A DNA stretch of 64,000 nt from Euryarchaeota archaeon (GCA_016207515.1 JACQPN010000022.1:62001-126000), one strand, 5' to 3'; positions 19,501 through 31,552 are shown, numbered from the stretch's first letter. Numbers and translations are program-made. Notes: a model not told the origin generated them from the sequence alone.

Positions 19501-19832
19501 CCAGGGGGCCGGCAACGGGCGCAACCACCTTCGTTTCCCTTCCCGGCCCGCCAACCAACCTCATCGCTCGCCCAGGCACGGCGGTCGGGGAAGCCATCCT
19601 GACATGGAACCCACCCGCATCGGCCGGCGGCGGCGTGGTCCACGCGTATCGGGTATATGGCGGATCTGCCCCTGGCGGTGAATCGTTCATCGCAGAAATC
19701 GGGAACGCTCTCACGTTCACTGACGTTGGAAGACGGCTCGGCGCGTACACGTATCATGTGACGGCCGTCAACGAACGGGGCGAGGGCGGGCCATCGGGAC
19801 AGGCACAAACCATAATCGTGGGTGAACCTTGA
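16554..19832 (+). CDS. Secreted kelch-repeat / fibronectin type III protein
   Basis: A large extracellular protein, 1092 residues from the chosen start. A signal peptide (TVLFVIIVLLAAPLPGLRPAAA) is followed by at least ten kelch-like blades up to about residue 610, each with a W-D/T-G-x-x-A/V-Y-I-F-G-G-type core such as AYIFGGHD and VYVFGGRT. About five fibronectin III repeats follow, each with a P-x-P-T-N-L-type start, a LSWxAP strand and a YxIYR strand. Kelch propellers and FN3 arrays usually mediate binding to carbohydrate or protein; no catalytic motif is visible. No C-terminal anchor is seen. Third codon positions are visibly less G/C-biased than in the his operon, which suggests a different history. 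A TATA box sits 24 nt upstream. Confidence 0.9.
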   Translation: MGAMNQLGARCGHRTVLFVIIVLLAAPLPGLRPAAAESVAVMSSKLPLTLRDSTTVFTGDRFWLFGGFGEGYLGGLAMDGVIEFDPLTNSAMNRTPRLPYRVSAAGSLWDGEAAWIFGGRNPDSPYYNENRIIHYSATQGSWAIGARLPSRVADITAVWTGSYGFLFGGSGAGSNYRSILRFDARTEAISTMAAVLPTYMEAPAAAWDGRYVYIFSGHQSADGIYRPLRYDPATDSIAVLNASLPSDMSGYVAIWDGQFIDIFGDRVVRYDPATDEATLTDERLPTIAIGASGSWDGRHAYIFGGHDRNWAPTGAIVRYTPAQNAAGILDARLPMGREDAAALWAGDRALIFGGRWNSFLLNETIQYDPVRNIVSSKMPIPREVYGASVVWTGAHAFLFAGSPTGTNVLRYEPETDAYRAMNASLPPCLYGSSAVWTGSAAYIFGGSCGWASSAILRYDPVADTVTSAGSSLPTERTGTTAWWDGRFVYVFGGRTLDPAFGKVIYLDQIVKFDPVSESVSVLTTRLPSARSDMASAGPLGAVAIFGGRGDAGNLGDVLIFKSGAETISTRLPRIPAGHSYAAFYDGRDFFVAGGTDDVTTNGVRRAFADIRKYYASPDPPSILAFRGPGAGQIQLSWGATQSPFPITGYRVFRGNWSGNYAPIAVIGANLSFTDSSLPENTTYFYRLAAIGGGESVPGPPASSSTFGRPLQPVGLSATAGPARGQIRLTWAAPFSNGGTPIVAYDIYRGQDTESMELVGNVTTTSFVDGVFADNETWAYGVTARNMVGAGDMATAVGATFGVLASPSWTSAAPGPLGGQVTVTWGPATDIGRNLATGYKVYAGNTAGNLSLRATVGNVSSYVATGFGPGQTMHFAVAGVNPVGDGPLGPIAQGTTFRLPDPPTNLSVTAGPSDGEFQLSWTAPVDSGGAPVFQYRIYRSASPSGPFALVAVVGNQTSTVQSNLPSNTTFYYGIVTVTTAGAGARGPATGATTFVSLPGPPTNLIARPGTAVGEAILTWNPPASAGGGVVHAYRVYGGSAPGGESFIAEIGNALTFTDVGRRLGAYTYHVTAVNERGEGGPSGQAQTIIVGEP

Positions 19833-19847
19833 CCGGTCACCGCCGGC

Positions 19848-20318
19848 CTAGAGCTTCTTCACAACGTCCTTTACTTCGTCGTAGTTCGGCTCGACGCCCG
19901 GGTCCTCGGTGACCCACTTGAAGCGGATGGTCCCGGTCTTGTCGATGACGAACACGCTGCGCTTGACCACGCCTTGGTGCCCGCCGACCAGGTTCTCGTA
20001 GATGCCAGCGTACTTGTGCGCGACCTCGCGGTTGTAATCGGAGAGGAGAGTGTGCTTGAGGTTGTTCTTCTCGGCGAAGCCTTTCAACGCGTGGAGGCTG
20101 TCTTGCGACATGCCGTAGACGACTGCATTGACTCCCTTGAAATCCGCCCAGCGGTCTGAAATCGCGCACATCTCCTTCGTGCAAGTCCCACTGAAAGCGA
20201 GCGGGAATATGGCGATGACCACCGGGTTCTTCCCGAAATTGCTTGAGAGCGTGTGGGCGGTCTTGTTCGAATCTGGCAGCGTGAAGTCGATGGCCTTCTG
20301 GTTCAGTTCGAGGGGCAT
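19848..20318 (-). CDS. Peroxiredoxin (AhpC/TSA, PrxQ/AhpE-like)
   Basis: A 156-residue thiol peroxidase that reduces hydrogen peroxide and organic peroxides. The peroxidatic site PLAFSGTCTKEMCAI has the Pro, Thr and Cys of PxxxT/SxxC, and a second Cys lies four residues later as a possible resolving residue. The thioredoxin fold continues through YGMSQDSLHALKGFA, LLSDYNREVAHKYAG and RSVFVIDKTGTIRFKWVTEDPGVEPNYDEV, which matches one-domain PrxQ/AhpE-type proteins. The electron donor is not shown by context. It is convergent with the kelch gene and divergent from a DUF309 gene. Confidence 0.95.
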   Translation of the reverse strand: MPLELNQKAIDFTLPDSNKTAHTLSSNFGKNPVVIAIFPLAFSGTCTKEMCAISDRWADFKGVNAVVYGMSQDSLHALKGFAEKNNLKHTLLSDYNREVAHKYAGIYENLVGGHQGVVKRSVFVIDKTGTIRFKWVTEDPGVEPNYDEVKDVVKKL

Positions 20319-20401
20319 GCTATCAGGTCCGATGAAGGCGGACGTCCCTTATCCCGGTTTCGTCGCAAAGGATACATCCGAAGGGCGCTTCCTCACACGT
20401 A

Positions 20402-20842
20402 ATGAACAGGGTGGACGTTCCCCCGGACGGGAAAGCCCGCGGCGCCGGAACGGTCTCGAACACGATCTACGACCCCCGCTACGTCGCCGGGATCGCCCAT
20501 TTCAACGCCCGCGAATTCTTCGAGTCGCATGAGGTGATCGAAGACTACTGGCGCGAGGTCAAGGGGAGCGAGAGGGTCTTTCTCCAAGGAGTCATACACG
20601 CGGCCGTGGCTCTCCTTCATTTCGAGCGCGGAAAACTTGGAAGCGCCATCAGCCAGTACGGGTTGAGCGTCAAGCGGCTGAGCCCCTATCGCCCGTCCTG
20701 CCTGGGCCTTGACGTCACCCGCTTCCAGCGCGAACTCGAAGCGGTCTTCTCGGAACTCCTTGAGAAAGGACCGGATTCGGGCGTGAAGCTCGATCGCGCG
20801 CGGATACCGACGATCCGGCTGGACCCGCCGCCCGCCCCATGA
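20402..20842 (+). CDS. DUF309 family protein
   Basis: A 146-residue all-helical protein. The DUF309 signature is clear: HFNAREFFESHEVIEDYWREV, then RVFLQGVIHAAVALLHFERGKLGSAISQYG. This family keeps a conserved His and acidic residues (FFESHEVIEDYW) but its biochemical role is unknown to me. Residues 1-25 and the last ten are low-complexity and may not belong to the core. It is divergent from the peroxiredoxin gene with an 83-bp gap and is followed by a cluster of three hairpins. Confidence 0.88.
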   Translation: MNRVDVPPDGKARGAGTVSNTIYDPRYVAGIAHFNAREFFESHEVIEDYWREVKGSERVFLQGVIHAAVALLHFERGKLGSAISQYGLSVKRLSPYRPSCLGLDVTRFQRELEAVFSELLEKGPDSGVKLDRARIPTIRLDPPPAP

Positions 20843-21189
20843 GGGACGGCGCTGTGGCTCTAACATGGGACAAGTTTTCCGTCCACGCTTTTGTGGGGCA
20901 GGGGCCCCACAAAAGGGTGGGAGGGAACGCCATCCCCCCAAAATAATTTTGGAGGCTATTAAGGGGCGAAGAAGTGGAGCGCCCCCTCCACTTCAATCTT
21001 GTGTGAAGCTCCGATAAACCTTGTCCCCGTGCAGCCGACCACGTGGGCGATCGCGTCCTTATCCGAAGTCGTCCACGTGTCTTGTGCGGTCCCCCATGGC
21101 CGTGTCGCGGCTTTCGCCCGTAGGACGCCCATCGGTTCGGATGCTGTTCAATACTCCTTTTATACCACGCTTTCGTTATATGCGGGCCG
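20843..21189. other. Intergenic region with three consecutive hairpins and the M20 promoter
   Basis: No coding potential is recognised. Three perfect inverted repeats follow each other: a 12-bp stem CTTTTGTGGGGC/GCCCCACAAAAG (20888-20915), the palindrome CCAAAAT-A-ATTTTGG (20938-20952), and an 8-bp stem AAGTGGAG/CTCCACTT (20972-20993). From 21000 to 21150 no structure is recognised. TTTTATAC at 21158-21165 is a good TATA box for the peptidase gene that starts at 21190. Confidence 0.7.
20888..20915 (+). terminator. Strong 12-bp hairpin after the DUF309 gene
   Basis: A perfect 12-bp stem with a 4-base loop lies 46 nt after the DUF309 stop. It lacks a long T-tract directly after it, so factor-independent termination is not certain; it may instead protect the mRNA 3' end. 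Confidence 0.5.
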
Positions 21190-22821
21190 GTGCGGCCAAT
21201 GGGGAAGGATAGCAAGCGTACGCTGACTCGCGAAGCGATCGTGGAACTGCTCGGCGGCCCGCAATCGTTCGAATTCTACGAGAAACTGGTGGAGCTCGAC
21301 ACCACCAACTATGAGGACCCAAAGACGGGGAAGGTCGAGAAGCGTAACCACGAAGAGGCGACGCACTACGTCGCCGAATACGCGAAGTCGCTCGGCCTTC
21401 CGGCCACGGTCTTCGACCCGATGAAGGACCCGGACATGAAGACCGAGGACTTCAAGGGGACCGCACGCCCGAACGTCGTCATCGACTACGAAGTGGGCGC
21501 CCGCGAGACCCTGCTCTTACTAGCCCACTACGACACGGTGCCCGTGCCGGCCCACCAAGCGAAGAAGTGGAGCTATCCGCCGCACAGACTCACTATCAAG
21601 AACGGGCGCATCTACGGCCGCGGCTCGAACGACGACAAGGGGAGCGGCGTGTGGGCGTCGATCCAGGCGCTGAAGGAGTTGAAGGCCCAGAACGTCCGCA
21701 ACGTCAACATCCGCCTTTTCATCTGCTGCGACGAGGAGACCGGTTCGACGGGGGGGCTTCTTGCCATCATGAAAAAGGACAAGGCCCTGGAGAAGCGCGG
21801 CGAGCGGCCGATGCTCTACGGGCACCTGGCGATGCTTCCCGATGCCTCCCCGACGGTCATCGCGGGTTCGAGCGGCGTCGTCTTCAGCGACGTCATCGCG
21901 TCAACGCCGTGCGCTCCCGCGGCCTTCTTCCGGCTCGCCGAGAGGATCGCCGCGTTCCACGCGGTACGGTCCGGGAAACACTCGGTCCTTGACGCCGAGG
22001 ACAGCGAGAAAGAGGGTGCGAAGAAGGTGCCGGGGCGGCTCACGGTCACCAAACTTGATTGGACGAGCAAGGCCGAAGGCCCGTTCACGCTCCTGTTGAT
22101 CCATGCGGAGACGGATTCGCACAACACCATCGCCGAGGTCGTCACGGTGGAATACTCCGCCACGAAGGAGGGGCTGGAGGCTGCAAGGGCCGCGATCAAG
22201 GGCACGGGCCTCGCCTCCAAAGTGAAGTGGTTGGAGGAGAACAAGCACGGAGAGCGTCGCCACGGCAAGTTCGAGGTAACCGGCCAAGGCGGTCACGGTG
22301 GTTACCCTCACCGCTTCGACAACCCCGTGAACCACGCGCTTCCCATCCTCAAGGCCATCGCGCTCCTTCCCGGGACACCCGAAGGGACGGGAAGCCTCGG
22401 CGTGGACATGAGACTCGTCCCGGAGGAGGATCTTGCCGGGGGGATCAAGGAATACCAGGATCACTTCGAGGCTGCGAGGGCGGCGACCGAACCAAGCGCC
22501 AGGCTCCTCATGCCGACCGACCGTCAGAGACCAGGTTACTTCCTCCCGGCCACACACCCCGATGTAGAGATGCTCAAGCGCGCCTTCGACGCCGTCACCG
22601 GCGGCTCGACGCGCGTCATCGGGGAGTACGGCGGGACGGACGCGAGTTTCTTCACGGCGTTGAAGACACCGCTCGGAAAGCCCCTGGTCGCCCTCATGTT
22701 CGGGTCGATGGACGATGAGTCGAACATCCATTCGATAGATGAGAACGCGAAGCCGGAGCTGCTTCGCCAGAACGTCGATCTGCTGTTGTGGATCGCGAAG
22801 AACTGGAAAAACCACGAATGA
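21190..22821 (+). CDS. M20 family metallopeptidase / deacylase
   Basis: A 543-residue two-zinc amidohydrolase. The family metal and catalytic residues appear in order: AHYDTVPVP (His and Asp), GRGSNDDKGSG (bridging Asp), CDEETGSTGG (catalytic Glu and zinc Glu), GQGGHGGYPHR in the dimerisation domain, and a terminal His region near FGSMDDESNIHS. The M20 family covers aminoacylases, dipeptidases and desuccinylases; the substrate cannot be read here. The protein is longer than most M20 members because of an enlarged lid domain (about residues 225-400). The start is GTG 21190 or ATG 21199; the TATA box at 21158 favours a near-leaderless start at either. Confidence 0.93.
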   Translation: MRPMGKDSKRTLTREAIVELLGGPQSFEFYEKLVELDTTNYEDPKTGKVEKRNHEEATHYVAEYAKSLGLPATVFDPMKDPDMKTEDFKGTARPNVVIDYEVGARETLLLLAHYDTVPVPAHQAKKWSYPPHRLTIKNGRIYGRGSNDDKGSGVWASIQALKELKAQNVRNVNIRLFICCDEETGSTGGLLAIMKKDKALEKRGERPMLYGHLAMLPDASPTVIAGSSGVVFSDVIASTPCAPAAFFRLAERIAAFHAVRSGKHSVLDAEDSEKEGAKKVPGRLTVTKLDWTSKAEGPFTLLLIHAETDSHNTIAEVVTVEYSATKEGLEAARAAIKGTGLASKVKWLEENKHGERRHGKFEVTGQGGHGGYPHRFDNPVNHALPILKAIALLPGTPEGTGSLGVDMRLVPEEDLAGGIKEYQDHFEAARAATEPSARLLMPTDRQRPGYFLPATHPDVEMLKRAFDAVTGGSTRVIGEYGGTDASFFTALKTPLGKPLVALMFGSMDDESNIHSIDENAKPELLRQNVDLLLWIAKNWKNHE

Positions 22822-22839
22822 GCGATCGACCCGCCTGGG

Positions 22840-23160
22840 TCAGTCCGTCCTTGATTTCGACAAGACGACGAGCGTCAGCATCGCAAGGCCCAGGATGATA
22901 AGGACGAGTCCTGCGCTTTGGAGCTCGACATAGACCTGATTGTCCGGCGGCAGGTCCGAGAGCCAGCGAAGCGCCGACGCCTCCGAGGTGATGGCTATCC
23001 CAACAAGAAGAGGCACGAAGCCGCGGCGGAACATGACGCGTTGCCTTCGCATGTGGACTATCGCTTGGCGCGTGGCGGTGGCGGAGCGGAAAGCGTAGCC
23101 GAACCCGAGTACGACAGCCACTATGACGAGGAATAGCGCGAAAAGCGTCGCCTCATCCAT
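22840..23160 (-). CDS. Small two-helix membrane protein
   Basis: A 106-residue protein with a hydrophobic N-terminal helix (LFALFLVIVAVVLGFGYAF), a basic middle rich in Arg (TRQAIVHMRRQRVMFRRG), and two further hydrophobic stretches, of which the C-terminal LVLIILGLAMLTLVVL is the strongest. No family is recognised. Its ATG overlaps the stop of the upstream membrane gene by one base (TAATG), so the two are probably co-translated. It is convergent with the M20 peptidase gene. Confidence 0.75.
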   Translation of the reverse strand: MDEATLFALFLVIVAVVLGFGYAFRSATATRQAIVHMRRQRVMFRRGFVPLLVGIAITSEASALRWLSDLPPDNQVYVELQSAGLVLIILGLAMLTLVVLSKSRTD

Positions 23161-23522
23161 TATTCATTGGCCTCCTCGGCCATTTCGGAGGGCCGGGGCC
23201 GCGGCCACGGCGGCGACCATGTGGCCGAGGCCATCATGAAGACACCCGCGTAGATCAACGGGTACCCCGCGATGTTCACGAGTTCCTTCAAGGGGCTTTC
23301 AAGAAGTCCCGGGACTTGCGACGGGAACATGATGAGCATGCCGATTATCGATAGCAGTATCCCGAAACGGAACCGGCCCGGGTAACGTTCGATCGCGGCG
23401 AGACTCGCCTCGGCACGCGAGTCGGTGGCGAACGGGAGGGCGAGCGCCAGCATGATCGCCGCCATCCCGATGTTGAGAAACGTCAGGACGGCCCGTACGG
23501 GCAACGGCTCAAAGGTCACCAT
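23160..23522 (-). CDS. Small multi-pass membrane protein
   Basis: A 120-residue protein with three likely transmembrane helices (about residues 10-28, 50-66 and 82-100) and a charged C-terminus. The frame is open to 23732, but the upstream part looks non-coding and an ATG at 23522 preceded by GGGAGTG gives a compact membrane protein, so I start there. No family is recognised. It is coupled with the next small membrane gene by a one-base stop/start overlap, suggesting a two-component membrane complex; that is inference from gene order only. Confidence 0.7.
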   Translation of the reverse strand: MVTFEPLPVRAVLTFLNIGMAAIMLALALPFATDSRAEASLAAIERYPGRFRFGILLSIIGMLIMFPSQVPGLLESPLKELVNIAGYPLIYAGVFMMASATWSPPWPRPRPSEMAEEANE

Positions 23523-23640
23523 CGAAACACTCCCAGGCCCACGTCGCGCCCTCTCATGCCCCGGCCTTGAAGCGTTGTTCTCATCTCTTGAACCCTTCGA
23601 AACCTGGTGCCAGGTTTCAACCTTGGGCGAGCGCCGAGGC

Positions 23641-25254
23641 TCACCGGAGTACGGTGGCCACGTAGACGTCGGCCCGTTGGTTACGCGTGTCGGTCCAGAG
23701 GAACGTGGCGCCCAGCGTCGACGATGCGCCATGCCTGTAGTCGCCTAGGAATATCATGCCATTCTGGTGGTGGCTGTATTGCTCGTCGCTTGCCACGTCC
23801 GTGACGCGGATGTTCTTCGTGAACGTTGCGCCGCCGTCGCCCGAGGTCGCGAAGTAAGTGTGGAAGAGATGGTTTCCGGGATCGTCGCGCCGATCGTACC
23901 AAGAGACGTCCACCTCTCCGCGCGGCGAGACTGATATCGCCGGCATGAACTGGTCCTTCTCATTTCCAGGCGTGTCGTCGTTGACTCGCGCTGGCGCCGA
24001 CCATGTTCCGCCGCCGTCGCGCGACACCGAGACGAAGACGTCCGATTCCCTGAACTCGCCGTCGGTGGCTGTGCCGTTTCCGTTCCACGCGACGTAGATC
24101 GAGCCCGCGAACGGTCCGGCGGTCCGGTCCACGGCCATGTTCGGCATCGGGAAGACGCGGAACGCGCTGCCGCGGAGGGCCCCCGGCACGGCATCGATCT
24201 TGAACATCTCGCGTGGCCTCGACCAGGTGCGGCCGGCGTCGGTGCTGCGGCTGATCCCGAATCCCAGGCCATCGTTGGTGAATGTGGTGCCTATCACGCT
24301 CACGCTGCCGTCGGCTCCGACGTCGACTTGCGGATAGTAGAGCGGCATGTTGTCGCCCGCGCCCGGCGCAGATTCCGTGTCGAGGAAGAAGTAGGGTTCC
24401 CACGTCTCGCCCGCGTCGCGGCTGACGGCCATCGCCGTGTGGCCTTGCGAAGCAGGCCCCTCGCCGGCGTTCCAGTCCCAAGTGAGGTAGAGCGTCTTGG
24501 CGTCGGGCGCCACCGTGAGCCACTGTTTGTCGTGCATGAGGCGCGGGCCGATGCGGCCCACCTCCTTGATGTCATCGCCAAGCCAGGTCTCGCCGCCGTC
24601 GCGGCTGATGGCCACGTACATGCCGGCGCACGTCCACGCGAAGTCGTTGATGCCGCCTTGCGGGAAGACGCCGCGGCCGGTCTTCGAGGCCGAGCCCGGG
24701 TCGCATTGGTAGCCCATCACCGAGTAGTAGGCCCTGCCGTCAGGGCCGAAGGCCACTACGGGGTCGGTCGCGCACCAATACTTTGAAAGGGGTGTGACGG
24801 GCTCGGTCGGGTCTTTGAGGCGCTTCCAGTTGGAGCCGGGCATGTTCCCGTTCTTCCAAGTGCGTCCACCGTCCTTTGTGACGTAGTACCCGTCCCACAC
24901 GCATTGGCCGCCCGTGGCGTCCGGGTTGTAGTCCTTGGCGCCGGCGAGGATGTTCAAGGGGTCTCGCGGGTTGACGGCGATCGTGACTTCGTTGCCTTCG
25001 GTGTTCGTGACGGTCGCCCTGAAGTTGCAGACCTCGACGCCGCCCTCGTCGACGTAGCAGTCGAGCCGTGGCTCGATCTCGCTTCCCGGGCGGACGAGTG
25101 GGAGGTTCGAGAGGTCCGGCGATAGGAGGTCGATGGCTTGCAAGTCGATAGGCTCGCTCGACTGGGAGACGCATCCCGCGAGGACGGGTGCTGCGAGAAG
25201 CAGCCAGACCGCCGAGAACGTGCCCTTCCGCGTCACCTGGTTCGACCTCACCAC
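23641..25254 (-). CDS. BNR-repeat (sialidase-fold) lipoprotein
   Basis: A 537-residue lipoprotein. The signal ends in a lipobox, APVLAGCVSQ, so the mature protein should be lipid-anchored outside the membrane. At least six Asp-box (BNR) repeats are visible: KDGGRTWKNG, SRDGGETWLG, SRDAGETWEP, STDAGRTWSR, SRDGGGTWSA and SGDGGATFTK. These mark a six-bladed sialidase-like propeller. The usual sialidase Arg triad and RIP motif are not obvious, so enzymatic sialidase activity is not supported; many archaeal and bacterial BNR proteins are of unknown function. Start GTG 25254 lies 27 nt after CTTATAAG (25281-25288), indicating a leaderless transcript independent of gyrA. Confidence 0.9.
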   Translation of the reverse strand: MVRSNQVTRKGTFSAVWLLLAAPVLAGCVSQSSEPIDLQAIDLLSPDLSNLPLVRPGSEIEPRLDCYVDEGGVEVCNFRATVTNTEGNEVTIAVNPRDPLNILAGAKDYNPDATGGQCVWDGYYVTKDGGRTWKNGNMPGSNWKRLKDPTEPVTPLSKYWCATDPVVAFGPDGRAYYSVMGYQCDPGSASKTGRGVFPQGGINDFAWTCAGMYVAISRDGGETWLGDDIKEVGRIGPRLMHDKQWLTVAPDAKTLYLTWDWNAGEGPASQGHTAMAVSRDAGETWEPYFFLDTESAPGAGDNMPLYYPQVDVGADGSVSVIGTTFTNDGLGFGISRSTDAGRTWSRPREMFKIDAVPGALRGSAFRVFPMPNMAVDRTAGPFAGSIYVAWNGNGTATDGEFRESDVFVSVSRDGGGTWSAPARVNDDTPGNEKDQFMPAISVSPRGEVDVSWYDRRDDPGNHLFHTYFATSGDGGATFTKNIRVTDVASDEQYSHHQNGMIFLGDYRHGASSTLGATFLWTDTRNQRADVYVATVLR

Positions 25255-25280
25255 GACCGTCGGATAAGTCGCCGGGACCT

Positions 25281-25288
25281 CTTATAAG
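25281..25288 (-). promoter_or_regulatory. TATA box of the BNR lipoprotein gene
   Basis: CTTATAAG lies 27 nt before the GTG start in the 50-bp gap after gyrA. It gives the downstream gene its own promoter and decides its start. Confidence 0.65.
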
Positions 25289-25304
25289 GCTTGTTGAACG
25301 GAGG

Positions 25305-30469
<5,165 letters not shown>

Positions 30470-30472
30470 GTA

Positions 30473-30506
30473 CAAGTGCGTACTTGCGCGTTCGACCGGT
30501 CGAACG
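30473..30506. promoter_or_regulatory. Two adjacent palindromes between nob1 and tRNA-Leu
   Basis: A 5-bp hairpin CAAGT-GCGT-ACTTG (30473-30486) is followed by a perfect 18-bp palindrome centred on ACCGGT (30489-30506). A TTATTT element starts directly after the palindrome and could be the TATA box of tRNA-Leu, 45 nt downstream. The pair may end nob1 transcription or be a protein-binding site. Confidence 0.5.
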
Positions 30507-30554
30507 TTATTTGAGGACCACGGACTTGTTTTTCCACATCCAGGGTAACCCTAA

Positions 30555-30638
30555 GCGGGGGTATCCGAGCCTGGAAAAGGAGCAGGGCTTAGGACCCTGT
30601 CGCGAAGGCGTTCGCAGGTTCAAATCCTGCCCCCCGCA
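30555..30638 (+). tRNA. tRNA-Leu (anticodon UAG)
   Basis: The cloverleaf is complete. The acceptor is GCGGGGG/CCCCCGC with discriminator A. The D arm has TCC/GGA, and the anticodon stem is CAGGG/CCCTG around loop CTTAGGA, giving anticodon TAG. A long class II variable arm follows, and the T arm is GCAGG-TTCAAAT-CCTGC. CCA is not encoded. The class II variable arm and discriminator A fit leucine. The 3' end is folded back upon by a trailer hairpin. Confidence 0.95.
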
Positions 30639-30675
30639 TTTTTCGACCGAGCGTCAGCGAGGGAGAAAAATGCGG
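30634..30675 (+). repeat. Trailer hairpin pairing with the tRNA-Leu 3' end
   Basis: CCGCATTTTTC (30634-30644), which begins inside the tRNA acceptor strand, is matched perfectly by GAAAAATGCGG (30665-30675). The enclosed part reads CC-GA-GC-GTCA-GC-GA-GG, a short hairpin with a GA/GA internal loop. The same design recurs after the other two tRNAs. Confidence 0.75.
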
Positions 30676-30798
30676 CAAGATGACGAAGGCCCAGGGGGCC
30701 GGAGTCATCGCGGCCGCATCCTTTCGACTCTTTGCATCGGTCGCTGACCGCCACCATTATGCCGCTCCGCGCTCTTCGATTTCACGGAGTCACGCAGA

Positions 30799-31014
30799 AT
30801 GGGCCCCTGGGGATTCAACTGGTTCGGCATGTTGCTAGTGATTGTCGGCGTCGCCTTCCTCCTGAGTAACCTCGGATACTTCCCCATCCGTTGGGACCTC
30901 ATCTGGCCCGTTTTCATCATCATGATCGGCCTCGGGATGCTCTTCGGCGGGCGCCGGCGCATGTGGATGTGGCGGGATTGGGACGAACGGCCGCGCAATC
31001 CGCCGCCGCCTTAG
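30799..31014 (+). CDS. Small membrane protein, LiaI/LiaF-like transmembrane region (DUF5668-like)
   Basis: A 71-residue protein with two hydrophobic helices, WFGMLLVIVGVAFLLSNLGYF and IWPVFIIMIGLGMLFGG, joined by PIRWD. The pattern of helix, short RWDLIWP turn and helix, then a charged tail, matches the LiaI-LiaF-like (DUF5668) transmembrane module, which is common in small envelope-stress membrane proteins. The tail is rich in Arg, Trp, Asp and Pro. It stands alone between tRNA-Leu and the initiator tRNA region. Function in archaea is not established. Confidence 0.75.
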   Translation: MGPWGFNWFGMLLVIVGVAFLLSNLGYFPIRWDLIWPVFIIMIGLGMLFGGRRRMWMWRDWDERPRNPPPP

Positions 31015-31363
31015 GGTCCACACAGCGATATGTTTCAGGGCACCCAAACTTTTATGAGGCGCGCCTTCATCCCCAAGACCCAGCAAGTCACTTCTTCTCG
31101 ACAAGTCCTGGATGAGAGGAAGCCACTCAATCGTTCGCGCGTGGGGAACGGCGCCGGGCGACGCGACGCCAACAGACCTTATTCCCAGCCGGGTGGGGTC
31201 TCGTGGACTCGTTGTCGCTCGTCCACTCGCCCCAAGCCGGCGAGAATGATTGGGTCAAGCACCAGTGGCGACGGACAAGTCGCGGGGTGGGGTCTCGTGG
31301 ACTCCGCCTTCGGCTACGTCCACTCACCCCTCCCCGCTGGTGGGAAAAGTTGGGGTGACCACC
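31015..31363. other. Non-coding leader region upstream of initiator tRNA-Met
   Basis: No gene is recognised. A TATA-like ACTTTTATG (31049-31057) has no ORF behind it. Two copies of a 20-bp repeat, at 31191-31210 and 31285-31304, each open a hairpin closed by GTGGAC/GTCCAC. A perfect 12-bp inverted repeat (31332-31343 with 31359-31370) has its right arm running into the first seven bases of the tRNA. No TATA box lies at the normal distance from the tRNA, so the tRNA may be cut from a longer transcript. Confidence 0.6.
31191..31304. repeat. Two direct 20-bp repeats carrying GTGGAC/GTCCAC hairpins
   Basis: The identical 20-mer containing GGGGTCTCGTGGACTC occurs at 31191-31210 and 31285-31304. 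Each is followed about 10-15 nt later by GTCCACTC, so both copies form similar hairpins with different loops. They may be part of a non-coding RNA. Confidence 0.6.
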
Positions 31364-31438
31364 AGCGGGGTGGGGTAGCCAGGAAATCCCGACGGGCTCA
31401 TAACCCGTAGATCAATGGTTCAAATCCATTCCCCGCTA
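31364..31438 (+). tRNA. Initiator tRNA-Met (anticodon CAU)
   Basis: The acceptor AGCGGGG/CCCCGCT begins with the A1:U72 pair typical of archaeal and eukaryotic initiators, with discriminator A. The anticodon stem is ACGGG/CCCGT around loop CTCATAA, giving the three consecutive G:C pairs diagnostic of initiators. The D arm is GGG/CCC and the T arm is AATGG-TTCAAAT-CCATT. CCA is not encoded. Its 3' end is duplicated downstream and appears to be the attachment site of a 3.3-kb element. Confidence 0.96.
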
Positions 31439-31470
31439 CTGAGCCGAAAGTCGGCGAAGTCAGGGGAATG
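31424..31470 (+). repeat. Left 47-bp direct repeat (attL candidate) including the tRNA 3' end
   Basis: These 47 bases cover the last 15 bases of tRNA-Met and its trailer hairpin (stem GCCGA-AAG-TCGGC flanked by ACT-GA and GA-AGT). They recur without mismatch at 34702-34748. CCATTCCCC at the start pairs with GGGGAATG at the end. A tRNA 3' end is the usual target of archaeal tyrosine recombinases. Confidence 0.85.
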
Positions 31471-31480
31471 TGTCGCGTTA

Positions 31481-31494
31481 TCCATTCCCCGCTA
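31481..31494 (+). repeat. Extra copy of the tRNA-Met 3' tail with its own hairpin
   Basis: TCCATTCCCCGCTA repeats the tRNA 3' tail. It is followed by ATC-GA-GCAAC-AAG-GTTGC-GA-GAT and then GGGGAAGG, the same architecture as the authentic trailer but with different stem sequences. The compensating changes suggest the fold is what is kept. Confidence 0.7.
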
Positions 31495-31537
31495 TCGAGC
31501 AACAAGGTTGCGAGATGAGGGGAAGGGCGCCTCAGCG

Positions 31538-31552
31538 CCATTCCCCGCTACT
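31538..31552 (+). repeat. Third copy of the tRNA-Met 3' tail
   Basis: CCATTCCCCGCTACT repeats the tail again, just after a small GGCGC-CTCA-GCGCC hairpin. From here to the antitoxin promoter at 31692 nothing further is recognised. Confidence 0.65.

Noticed and set aside
23523-23732. N-terminal extension of the small membrane protein at 23160
   Set aside because: The added 70 residues are polar and lack features; an ATG with ribosome site at 23522 gives a normal membrane protein.
31191-31304. CRISPR-like repeat pair
   Set aside because: Only two copies, each part of a hairpin, with no further units and no cas genes nearby.
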